NCBI GenBank assembly: GCA_030016385.1
Contig: JASEJN010000020.1
Coordinates: forward strand, 1 to 46,449
Source of the DNA: Clostridiales bacterium
GTDB lineage: Bacteria; Bacillota; Clostridia; Clostridiales; Oxobacteraceae
Length of the DNA: 46,449 bases
Direction of reading: 5' to 3'
The notes under the pieces were generated by a model. The model searched no databases. It worked only from the letters and a program-made list of their open reading frames with translations, and was not told the origin of the DNA. How positions within the stretch are numbered: the first letter of the stretch is position 1; each line of letters begins with the position of its first letter. A program made the translations under genes and the position numbers. Positions 1-6,932 of this stretch are shown piece after piece.

Positions 1-221
1 ACTTATGGAGACAGCCAACTTTTGGGCTTTCCCACTCTTTGCAAGGTTACCCTCTCCACAAGCCAACCTCCGGTTCGCTTTCGCTATGTCCCATATTTCC
101 TCTTCAGCTTCCTTTAGACATCTTTGTCACCAAGGATGCCCTTGCCTTTGAGTTATCTTCCCGTTGGTTAGGTGATAAGGTTTCTTTCAACCTATCGGCT
201 CAACAGACATGTTGGGCGTAC
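1..221 (-). mobile_element. Group II intron (probably class C), 5' end, cut by window edge
   Basis: On the minus strand the sequence begins GTACGCCC directly after the T run of the opp terminator. It then contains GCAAGGGCATCC, TGGTGACA and AGGAAGC blocks in the order found in domain I of bacterial group II introns of the Oceanobacillus IIC type. Class C introns are known to insert immediately downstream of intrinsic terminators, which is exactly the position here. Only the first 221 nt of the ribozyme are in the window; the reverse transcriptase/maturase would lie off the left edge. Open frames on the plus strand here are shadows of the structured RNA. Confidence 0.75.
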
Positions 222-227
222 AAAAAA

Positions 228-249
228 GCCATTTATCATAATAAATGGC
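228..249 (-). terminator. Intrinsic terminator of the opp operon
   Basis: An 8-bp stem GCCATTTA/TAAATGGC with a 6-nt loop is followed on the minus strand by TTTTTT. The oppF stop codon (236-238) lies inside the hairpin. The T run ends at the 5' splice boundary of the group II intron. Confidence 0.8.
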
Positions 250-1216
250 AGGCAGCAAAATGGCCTTTTTCTATTTCCCTCATTTTCGGGTCTTCTTCAC
301 TGCATATTTTCCTTGCATATGGACATCTTGAGCAAAATCTGCATCCTTTCGGAATATCGAATGGACCCGGCGGATCCCCTTCTATTATCTGCCGCACGGT
401 ATTCCTTGCTTTAACGGGATCAGGTATGGGTATGGCCGAAAGCAATGCCTTAGTATAAGGGTGCAGAGGATTCTTATAGAGCTCGGAACTTTTCGATATT
501 TCGACTATCCTGCCAAGATACATAACACCCACCCTGTCTGAAATATGCCTTACCATGGATAGATCGTGGGCCACGAAAAGGTACGTAAGATCCATTTCAT
601 CCTGCAGGTCTTCCAGCACATTTACAACCTGTGCCTGTATCGATACGTCAAGAGCGGATATTGGCTCATCACAGAGTATGAATTCAGGTCCTACCGAAAG
701 TGCTCTTGCAATGCCTATTCTCTGGCACTGTCCTCCGCTGAATTCATGAGGAAACTTTTCCATATCATTTTTACTTAGACCCACCTTTTCAAGTATTTTC
801 TTAACCCTTTCCATCCTCTCCGCCTTAGTAAGCTTTGTATGGATAACCATGGGCTCTTCAACTATTTCGTCAACAGTCATATAGGGATTCAATGAAGAAT
901 AAGGGTCCTGAAAGATACTTTGCATTCTTTTATGATATGGCTTAAGTTCTTTCTGCTTAAGCCTTGTTATATCTGTCCCATCAAAAATTATTTTCCCGTC
1001 GGTTACATCATATAACCTTATAATAGTACGGCCGAGAGTAGATTTCCCGCATCCCGACTCGCCTACAAGTCCGAATGTTTCCCCTTTATTGATATAGAAA
1101 CTCACATCATCCACAGCCCTTACATATTTTCTCTTTCGCCCATAAAACGGCATCCCGGTCTCAAAATATTTTTTTAAGTTTTCTACTACTATGAGTTTTC
1201 TATCTTTATCATACAT
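236..1216 (-). CDS. oppF: Oligopeptide ABC transporter, ATP-binding protein OppF
   Basis: One of the two cytoplasmic ATPases that power peptide uptake. The 326-residue protein has Walker A GESGCGKST (about residues 53-61), the signature FSGGQCQRIGIAR (about 160-172), Walker B FILCDEP and a switch His in VAHD. It ends with the Cys-rich C-terminal segment of the OppD/DppD/OppF family (CRFCSRCPYA), which in relatives binds an Fe-S cluster. The ATG overlaps the last codons of oppD and is preceded by AAGGGAGTG. It is the last gene of the opp operon, and its stop lies inside the terminator. Length is normal; the exact peptide specificity cannot be read from the sequence. Confidence 0.93.
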   Translation of the reverse strand: MYDKDRKLIVVENLKKYFETGMPFYGRKRKYVRAVDDVSFYINKGETFGLVGESGCGKSTLGRTIIRLYDVTDGKIIFDGTDITRLKQKELKPYHKRMQSIFQDPYSSLNPYMTVDEIVEEPMVIHTKLTKAERMERVKKILEKVGLSKNDMEKFPHEFSGGQCQRIGIARALSVGPEFILCDEPISALDVSIQAQVVNVLEDLQDEMDLTYLFVAHDLSMVRHISDRVGVMYLGRIVEISKSSELYKNPLHPYTKALLSAIPIPDPVKARNTVRQIIEGDPPGPFDIPKGCRFCSRCPYARKICSEEDPKMREIEKGHFAACHLL

Positions 1217-2222
1217 CGCATTTCACTCCCTTGTCTGCCAGAAAACACATGCATCTATGGGTAGGGGAAAAACTTTTATACTCCGGCATACTGCTTTTGC
1301 ATCTATCCTCTGCGATATCACAGCGTTCTGCAAATGGGCAACCATTTGGAGGATCAATAAGCGACGGCGCATTGCCCCTTATCGGCTTTAATCTCTTCAC
1401 ATCATCTATATTTACAGATGGGATGGAGTCCAAAAGAGCTTTTGTATAGGGATGCCTCGGGGAATAAAATATTTCATCTGCAGTCCCTTCTTCCATTATC
1501 ATACCGGCATACATGACAGCAATCCTGCTGCACAAACTTGCGACCACCCCAAGGTCATGGGATATTAAAATAACCGACATATTGTTTTCATCCTTCAGCT
1601 TTTTCAAGAGCTCAAGTATCTGGGCCTGTATCGTAACATCAAGGGCGGTTGTAGGTTCATCTGCTATAAGAAGTTTGGGACTTGATGAAAGAGCCATAGC
1701 TATCATGACCCTCTGCCTCATTCCGCCGCTTAATTCATGTGGATACTGGTTTATCCTCTTTTCGGGAGATGGAATCCCGACCATTTTGAGAAAGCTTATG
1801 GCATTTTCCCTGGCCGCAGCCCTGCTCATGTGCTTATTTCTTATCAAAACTTCTTCAATATGGTATCCTATCTTTTTCAGCGGATCGAGGGCAGTCATGG
1901 GATCCTGAAAAATCATCGCGATTTCCCTGCCTCTTATCATTCTTTTTTCTCTTTCTGGCAACTTTTCCAAGTGACTTCCACATAATATTATTTCACCTTT
2001 ATCTATTTTCGCGTTTTGAGAAAGTATACCCATTATGGATCTCATCATAACACTTTTTCCGCTGCCCGACTCACCTACTATGCCGAGTATTTCGCCGGCA
2101 TTTACCTTAAGATTCACCCCGCGTACAGCCTCAATTTTTCGATCTCTGTCATAAAAAGTCGTGCGAAGATCCCTTATTTCAAGCAGAACATTCTCGTTTT
2201 TAATTTTTGCAGCACCTTCCAA
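1209..2222 (-). CDS. oppD: Oligopeptide ABC transporter, ATP-binding protein OppD
   Basis: Partner ATPase of OppF. The 337-residue protein has Walker A GESGSGKS, signature LSGGMRQRVMIAMAL, Walker B LLIADEPTTALD, H-loop ISHDLG and the C-terminal oligopeptide/dipeptide transporter extension with CPFAERC. The start is TTG (reading MEGAAKIKN) with a GGGGG ribosome binding site 8 nt upstream. It lies 12 nt after oppC and overlaps oppF by 8 nt, so translation is probably coupled. No anomalies seen. Confidence 0.93.
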   Translation of the reverse strand: MEGAAKIKNENVLLEIRDLRTTFYDRDRKIEAVRGVNLKVNAGEILGIVGESGSGKSVMMRSIMGILSQNAKIDKGEIILCGSHLEKLPEREKRMIRGREIAMIFQDPMTALDPLKKIGYHIEEVLIRNKHMSRAAARENAISFLKMVGIPSPEKRINQYPHELSGGMRQRVMIAMALSSSPKLLIADEPTTALDVTIQAQILELLKKLKDENNMSVILISHDLGVVASLCSRIAVMYAGMIMEEGTADEIFYSPRHPYTKALLDSIPSVNIDDVKRLKPIRGNAPSLIDPPNGCPFAERCDIAEDRCKSSMPEYKSFSPTHRCMCFLADKGVKCDV

Positions 2223-2234
2223 TCGATATACCCC

Positions 2235-3089
2235 CTATCTGCTTCCTATCCTTGGTTCTGCAAATACCCTGACAAGATCCCCTGATTTGTTAAACGAATA
2301 TACAGTAAGCACAATCAAAAGGCCCGGTAAGATGGCCATATATGGTGCATCCCCGATATGGCTTTGAGCACTTTGAAGCATGCTTCCCCATGATGACATG
2401 GGCTGCTGCACTCCAAGGCCCAGAAAGCTCAAGGATGATTCCATCATTATGGCATTCGCTATGCTTATCGTAGATGCTACAATCACTGTGGGAAAAACTG
2501 CGGGTAACAGGTGCTTTATTATTATATTTTTAGATGACTGGCCTGACACAATGGAATATAAAACATACTCCCTCTCCTTTACAGATAGTGTTTCGGCCCT
2601 CACCAGCCTTGCGATATTCATCCACGTAAAAAGCCCTATCACTATGATAATCGCATGGAGCCCAGGTGTAAGATAAATGCTTACCACCGTAACAAGTATC
2701 ATCCATGGCACTGAAGATACGATATCGACTATCCTCATCAAAAAGTTGTCTATCCATCCTCCAAAATAACCGCTGACCGTACCTACCGTAACTCCTATAG
2801 CCGTGGAAATGATCATGGCAAGGAGCCCGACTGTAAGCGAAATGCGGCCGCCATACATGGCCCTTGTAAAATAATCGCGCCCAAGTTCATCTGTTCCGAA
2901 AATATGGGCAAGGCTCGGTTTTTGCAAGGCTCCTGATACATTCACTGCATCGGGTTTATAAGGCGACAAAAATGCAAAGACCGACAGCAGTATAATAAAT
3001 ATTAAAAATATCACGGCAAAAAGAGAAGCCTTATTATGCTTAAGCTCTCTTTTGACCTCCTGAAGTCTCCTGCTTTTATTCTTTTCCAT
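2235..3089 (-). CDS. oppC: Oligopeptide ABC transporter, permease OppC
   Basis: Inner-membrane permease of 284 residues with about six membrane segments. The first is near residues 24-44, followed by the OppC N-terminal domain (FGTDELGRDYFTRAMYGGRISLTVG). The EAA-type coupling loop for the ATPases is around residues 200-225 (ANAIMMESSLSFLGLGVQQP), the usual signature of this family. The ATG has a GAGGTG site 7 nt upstream. It sits 6 nt downstream of oppB within the operon. Confidence 0.93.
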   Translation of the reverse strand: MEKNKSRRLQEVKRELKHNKASLFAVIFLIFIILLSVFAFLSPYKPDAVNVSGALQKPSLAHIFGTDELGRDYFTRAMYGGRISLTVGLLAMIISTAIGVTVGTVSGYFGGWIDNFLMRIVDIVSSVPWMILVTVVSIYLTPGLHAIIIVIGLFTWMNIARLVRAETLSVKEREYVLYSIVSGQSSKNIIIKHLLPAVFPTVIVASTISIANAIMMESSLSFLGLGVQQPMSSWGSMLQSAQSHIGDAPYMAILPGLLIVLTVYSFNKSGDLVRVFAEPRIGSR

Positions 3090-3095
3090 CTGCCG

Positions 3096-4049
3096 TCACC
3101 TCATTTCCCTTATCCTTGGATCTATTACACAATATAAAATATCCGAAAGCAGATTTCCTATAATCACCAGGCCGGATGACAAAAGCATGACCGCCATGAC
3201 TACCGGATAGTCAAAGCCCTGGATAGCCTTTACGAAATAAGGGCCGACGCCCGGCCATCCAAAAATCGTTTCTGTAATAAATGCCCCGGTGACCAGCATG
3301 GGAAGAGCCATCCCTATTATAGTTACAACAGGAAGCAGCACATTTTTGAGAACATGATTATAAAGTATCTGACTGCTGTTGGCTCCATAAGCTTTTTGCA
3401 CAACTATATAATCCAAAGATAATTGACTTATAGTCGATGATCTTATATACCGAACAAGCTCAGGCAAAAAAGCAATCGTAAGCACTGTAAAAGGCATTAT
3501 AAAATGCCTGAAAAAATCAGCGGGTGAATTTTCCATTCCGATGGTATGCATACCGAGTATAGGAAAAAGCCTTAGCTTATACCCGAAAATAAAAATAATC
3601 ATCATGGCAAGCCAGAAAGTCGGTATGGATATGCCGGCAGAACAAAAACCGTCAATAAGTTTATCAGCCCACTTGTCCTTTTTCAGACCTGATATAAGCC
3701 CCAGTATAAAAGCAATTAAAAGCGCTGTTATATATGCAGGAAGCACCACCGCTATTGTGGCGGGAATCCTTGCTGCCAAATCCTTTGCAATGCTTTGATG
3801 CGTTACGATGGAGTAGCCGAATTCACCTTTTAATATCCCTTTAATCCAATAAAAATACTGTATATATGCAGGCTTGTCTAATCCATATTTAGCCTTTATA
3901 AGCGCAACAGTCTGTTTGGTCATATTTGGAGTCGTCATAACATCGACTGCATCATAAGGTGCCAGCTGCATCAGGGTAAAACATATTATAGATATTATTA
4001 TAAGCATCGGCACTGCCTGTACGATCCTTCTAATTATATATTTTAGCAA
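3096..4049 (-). CDS. oppB: Oligopeptide ABC transporter, permease OppB
   Basis: Second permease of the transporter, 317 residues, with an N-terminal membrane segment (about 9-29) and the OppB/DppB features GLDKPAYIQYFYW and SISIPTFW-like AGISIPTFWLA. The coupling loop is near 250-275 (ALPMLVTGAFITETIFGWPGVG). The frame starts at TTG, 10 nt after a GGTGGTG site; no better ATG is nearby. It is separated from oppA by a strong stem-loop, so oppBCDF may be expressed at a lower level than oppA, as is common for such transporters. Confidence 0.92.
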   Translation of the reverse strand: MLKYIIRRIVQAVPMLIIISIICFTLMQLAPYDAVDVMTTPNMTKQTVALIKAKYGLDKPAYIQYFYWIKGILKGEFGYSIVTHQSIAKDLAARIPATIAVVLPAYITALLIAFILGLISGLKKDKWADKLIDGFCSAGISIPTFWLAMMIIFIFGYKLRLFPILGMHTIGMENSPADFFRHFIMPFTVLTIAFLPELVRYIRSSTISQLSLDYIVVQKAYGANSSQILYNHVLKNVLLPVVTIIGMALPMLVTGAFITETIFGWPGVGPYFVKAIQGFDYPVVMAVMLLSSGLVIIGNLLSDILYCVIDPRIREMR

Positions 4050-4074
4050 TTTAACTTTTCACCACCACTTACAC

Positions 4075-4105
4075 TGATAAAGGGGAGTGCACCTCCCCTT
4101 TATCA
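4075..4105 (-). terminator. Intercistronic stem-loop between oppA and oppB
   Basis: A perfect 13-bp stem (TGATAAAGGGGAG and its complement) with a 5-nt loop. It has no long T run on the minus strand, so it more likely acts as a partial terminator or an mRNA stabiliser that raises oppA over oppBCDF. Confidence 0.6.
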
Positions 4106-4126
4106 AGTTCATATTACGAATTGAAG
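4105..4126. repeat. Isolated end of the interspersed inverted-repeat element (family 1)
   Basis: These 22 nt are identical to the right end of the full element at 33731-33981. The copy abuts the oppA stop codon on one side and the intercistronic hairpin on the other. It may be a remnant of an insertion or a one-ended copy. Confidence 0.65.
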
Positions 4127-5704
4127 TTATTTAAAATAAAGCTTCGACATATCTTCAAAAGTATATATCGGGACCAGGCCCGCATCCTTTATACCGTCAA
4201 TATCTGAATCGATGGCAAGTATTCGTTTGTTTTCAGTGATTGGATAAAACGCAGCATCGTCTATTATTATCTTCTGGATCTGTTCATAAATTGATTTTCT
4301 CTTTGCCGGATCCTTCTCGACTCTCCCCTGCGCAAAAAGTTTATCGACCTCGGGATTGCTGTAATGCATAAAATTGCTGGGATCACCCGTTACAAAAAGA
4401 GAATTGAATGTATCAGGGTCTATCCCCATGATATACCCGCCAAGATACATATCGGCATCCGACTGCCCCTTTGACAGCTTCTGATACAGGGCCGTGCCAT
4501 CTACGCCTGAAAGCTCCACATCGACTCCTGCGGCCTTCAAATCCTGCTGTATGACCGCTGCCTGTTTTTGCTGTGTCACGTTGTTTGCGGTATACGCCAG
4601 CTTTAGCTTGATACCGTTTGCCGATGCTTTCGACAGCAATTCTTTTGCCTTGGCAGTATCGAAATCATGTTTGTCTACGTCTTCAGTATAGAAGTTTGCC
4701 TTTCTCGGAAGGAAGGAATATGCAGGCAGAGAATATTTTTCCGATACATAACTTGCATTAATTATCTCCGGCCTGTTCAGCGCATATGCGATTCCCTGCC
4801 TGAGATCCTTATTCTGAACCTTTTTAGACGTCATATTAAATGCCAGATATCCTACTCTTCCTTCATCATAAGGAATAATACTTATCTTGGAATTGTTTTT
4901 ATATTTATCGACATCTGCAGGCGTAATTGCAAGCGCATCGATTTCGCCGCTTTGAAGCGCCAGATTTGCGGTATTTGCATCGCCTATTATACGAAATACA
5001 ACGTTTGCGATCTTGGGAGCCCCTAAAAAGTAATTATCATTTTTTTCAAATTTAACATATTCACCTGCTTTGTATTCTTTTAATTTATACGCTCCTGTAC
5101 CGACAGGCTCAGCATTTTTAGGACTGTTCGCTATATCGGTTTCACCTTCGTATATATGCTTTGGCATTATGAAAATGTTGCCTAAATTTTCTATCGCATT
5201 CATGGATATCTTTGGCAGCGTAAATTTCACCGTATAATCGTCGATCTTCTCGACTTTTACAGGTTTACCGTCAAATATGAGTTGGCCCCTGGCCCAGCCG
5301 CCGTTTGATTCCTTAAGCATCTGATCATATGTGAAAACAACATCATCGGCGGTAAAAGCCTGGCCATCCTGCCATTTTACATCTTTCCTGAGTTTTGCAG
5401 TGTAGCTTAAATAATCCGGCGATGGTGTCATGCTCTCCGCCAGGAAATAAACTATATTATTGGCGCCGTTATACATATACAAAGGCGAGTAAACAGCCTT
5501 AATCTCCATAAGCCCATATCTGTCACCGGTCGTTATCACATTTACAGCATTGCCAGGGTCTCCGTCAATACCATAAATAAATGTATCCGGTTTGGCCTTG
5601 CCGGTATCCTTACCCTTAATGGATTTATTTGCACATCCGCTTATCATAAGTAAAAAAGTAACTATAATTGCTATTGTTTTTATAATATTTCTTTTATTGT
5701 TCAT
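4127..5704 (-). CDS. oppA: Oligopeptide-binding lipoprotein OppA (SBP family 5)
   Basis: Extracytoplasmic solute-binding lipoprotein of 525 residues. The signal peptide ends in a lipobox (LMISGC, lipidated Cys near residue 24). The body shows family 5 hallmarks: WQDGQAFTADDVVFTYDQM (about 111-129), YALNRPEI and the C-terminal EQIQKIIIDDAAFYPI. It should capture peptides (or possibly nickel or another family 5 ligand) and hand them to OppBC. It follows the Sec-glutaredoxin gene by 57 nt and shares its T-box leader. Family and operon argue for peptides; specificity is inferred. Confidence 0.92.
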   Translation of the reverse strand: MNNKRNIIKTIAIIVTFLLMISGCANKSIKGKDTGKAKPDTFIYGIDGDPGNAVNVITTGDRYGLMEIKAVYSPLYMYNGANNIVYFLAESMTPSPDYLSYTAKLRKDVKWQDGQAFTADDVVFTYDQMLKESNGGWARGQLIFDGKPVKVEKIDDYTVKFTLPKISMNAIENLGNIFIMPKHIYEGETDIANSPKNAEPVGTGAYKLKEYKAGEYVKFEKNDNYFLGAPKIANVVFRIIGDANTANLALQSGEIDALAITPADVDKYKNNSKISIIPYDEGRVGYLAFNMTSKKVQNKDLRQGIAYALNRPEIINASYVSEKYSLPAYSFLPRKANFYTEDVDKHDFDTAKAKELLSKASANGIKLKLAYTANNVTQQKQAAVIQQDLKAAGVDVELSGVDGTALYQKLSKGQSDADMYLGGYIMGIDPDTFNSLFVTGDPSNFMHYSNPEVDKLFAQGRVEKDPAKRKSIYEQIQKIIIDDAAFYPITENKRILAIDSDIDGIKDAGLVPIYTFEDMSKLYFK

Positions 5705-5761
5705 ATTTTCTTTCCTCTCTTTCTATATTGATTTCAATTCTCTTAATATCAAGTTGCTGCG

Positions 5762-6025
5762 TTATTTCAGTTCGTTTAAATCAGGTTTATCGAATATTAT
5801 CCTTTCTCCATTGTTTATTACTATGCATGGTATCCCTACCCTGCCGCTTTTCTTTACTTCATCAAACTCATGCCTGTTGTCCCTGTACTTTAGAAACATT
5901 TTTAAATTAAATATACTGCTTGTAATATCAAGATATGCGTACCTGATATCATTATTTGAAAGAAACTCTTTCATATCCTTGCAGCCGTCTCAATACTTGC
6001 TCCCGAACAGCACTATCCTTTTCAT
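5762..6025 (-). CDS. Glutaredoxin-like selenoprotein (UGA-encoded Sec)
   Basis: The frame starts at an ATG with an AGGGGGGAGGA site and reads MKRIVLFGSKY, then in-frame UGA (5990-5992), then DGCKDMKEFL, continuing to a TAA at 5762: 87 codons. The UGA falls at the first position of the thioredoxin-fold redox motif, giving Sec-D-G-C, and the conserved cis-Pro region GIPCIVINNGE follows. A 6-bp hairpin with a G in its loop starts 16 nt after the UGA, as bacterial SECIS elements do. If UGA were a stop, only a 70-residue fragment without the N-terminal redox residue could be made. It probably reduces disulfides or peroxides; the substrate is unknown. First gene of the opp operon. Confidence 0.82.
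5957..5973 (-). promoter_or_regulatory. Candidate bacterial SECIS hairpin
   Basis: On the mRNA the stem UGAAAG/CUUUCA (6 bp) closes a loop AGUUU. The loop begins 22 nt after the UGA and has G as its second base, followed by U. This fits the published bSECIS pattern of a short upper stem, an early loop G and 16-37 nt spacing. Confidence 0.7.
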
Positions 6026-6069
6026 ATATCCTCCCCCCTTTGATCGGATGAGTACAAATTCTGAAAATA

Positions 6070-6346
6070 AAAAAACTCCTGTCTCATTTTCAGAGGCAGA
6101 AGTTCAATTCCGCGGTTCCACTCTGTTTGCCACAAAAACGGCATCTCATCGTTTTAGCAACAATAAATATGCTCTAATACTATAACGGGTACACCCGCCG
6201 GAGCCTACTATTAATTCGATCCGGTGCTCGAGAATGCATATTCGGTTAATTTTATCTTAAAATTCCTTCCAACCTGTGAGAACTTCTCTCTGTAAAATGT
6301 AAATTAACCTACTCTTTCCGTCAAAGCAATTCTTAGTATTTTACTC
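6070..6346 (-). promoter_or_regulatory. T-box riboswitch upstream of grx-oppABCDF (Cys candidate)
   Basis: The minus strand shows a Stem I with AGUA opposite GAA beside a perfect 9-bp helix (GGUUAAUUU/AAAUUAACC), a downstream stem III, and the T-box AGAGUGGAACCGCGG at about 6109-6123, followed by a terminator. The specifier strand reads GAAUAUGCAUUC. Counting from GAA gives UAU (Tyr). However, the UGGA bulge pairs with a tRNA whose discriminator is U73, which fits tRNA-Cys and not tRNA-Tyr, and UGC followed by A is present. Cys is therefore preferred. Uncharged tRNA would allow read-through into the transporter operon. Confidence 0.85.
6075..6103 (-). terminator. T-box terminator hairpin
   Basis: ACTTCTGCCTC pairs with GAGACAGGAGT (one G-U/one U-G pair) and is followed by seven T on the minus strand. 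It overlaps the end of the antiterminator region, as in transcription-controlling T-boxes. Confidence 0.8.
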
Positions 6347-6356
6347 TGCTTTCTAT

Positions 6357-6386
6357 ATTATATTATCAGCATATGATTTTTGTCAA
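6357..6386 (-). promoter_or_regulatory. Sigma-A promoter of the grx-opp operon
   Basis: Minus strand TTGACA (6381-6386), 18-nt spacer, TATAAT (6357-6362): both hexamers are perfect. The start would fall near 6350, just before the T-box Stem I. Confidence 0.8.
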
Positions 6387-6419
6387 TATGCATTGTTGAA
6401 TTTGCAATATTCCAATTTT

Positions 6420-6525
6420 ATGTTGCAAAATTATCATGAGAACTATTTCATATAAAAATTAATATACTGATATAAGCGGCTATAATTCATGTCAATATAT
6501 GCCGTAATAAATAATTTTGCAACAT
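6420..6525. repeat. Paired 15-bp inverted repeats between opp and citrate synthase genes
   Basis: ATGTTGCAAAATTAT at 6420-6434 recurs as its exact reverse complement at 6511-6525, 76 nt apart. Both contain a TTGCAA core, and a further TTGCAA precedes the left copy. It lies between two divergent transcription units, so it may be a looped operator or part of a small inverted-repeat element. Function unknown. Confidence 0.5.
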
Positions 6526-6631
6526 GCCAATATTAATCTTTCACAATATCATATAATGTGTTAGAATCTAATTATTATTATATAAGAATGTGTGTATATA
6601 TAATATCTGAAGAATATACACTCTATAAGGA

Positions 6632-6868
6632 CTTCGATTCGTAATATAAGCTCTATGTTATTTTGAGCACTCATTCGCCAGATTTAAGTTCTATAAGTTC
6701 TAAGGCCAGCAGCCTTAAGAATCCAAGAGCTTTTGAAACTCGCTTTGCTCAGACAATCAAAAGCTCTACGGGATTCTTTTGCGGTAGCAAAGCCAAGAAC
6801 TTATCAAAACTTTCATAATGCTTATTCGTTATTCAAAATAACATAATCCTATTTATACTGAATCAAAG
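6632..6868. repeat. MITE-like palindromic element, family 1 (copy A)
   Basis: About 237 bp with imperfect terminal inverted repeats of about 35 bp (ends like CTTCGATTCGTAAT and, inverted, CTTTGATTCAGTAT, both running into ATGTTATTTTGA). The interior is itself largely self-complementary (AAGAATCC..AGAGCTTTTGA paired with TCAAAAGCTCT..GGGATTCTT). It is closely similar to the inverted copy at 33731-33981 and has no coding capacity, so any transposase must act in trans. Confidence 0.8.
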
Positions 6869-6932
6869 ATACTGGAAACTTAATATAAATAAACTGCAAG
6901 TTTGATGAATTGGAGATATGGGAGGAATGAGC

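Noticed and set aside
39..458. 139-codon plus-strand ORF at the left edge
   Set aside because: Runs through the structured group II intron RNA and antisense to oppF; a shadow frame.
5592..6185. 197-codon plus-strand ORF
   Set aside because: Antisense to oppA, the selenoprotein and the T-box; hydrophobic by chance of the reverse complement.
6918..6932. Upstream ATG for citrate synthase
   Set aside because: It contains the GGGAGGA ribosome binding site of the ATG at 6933.
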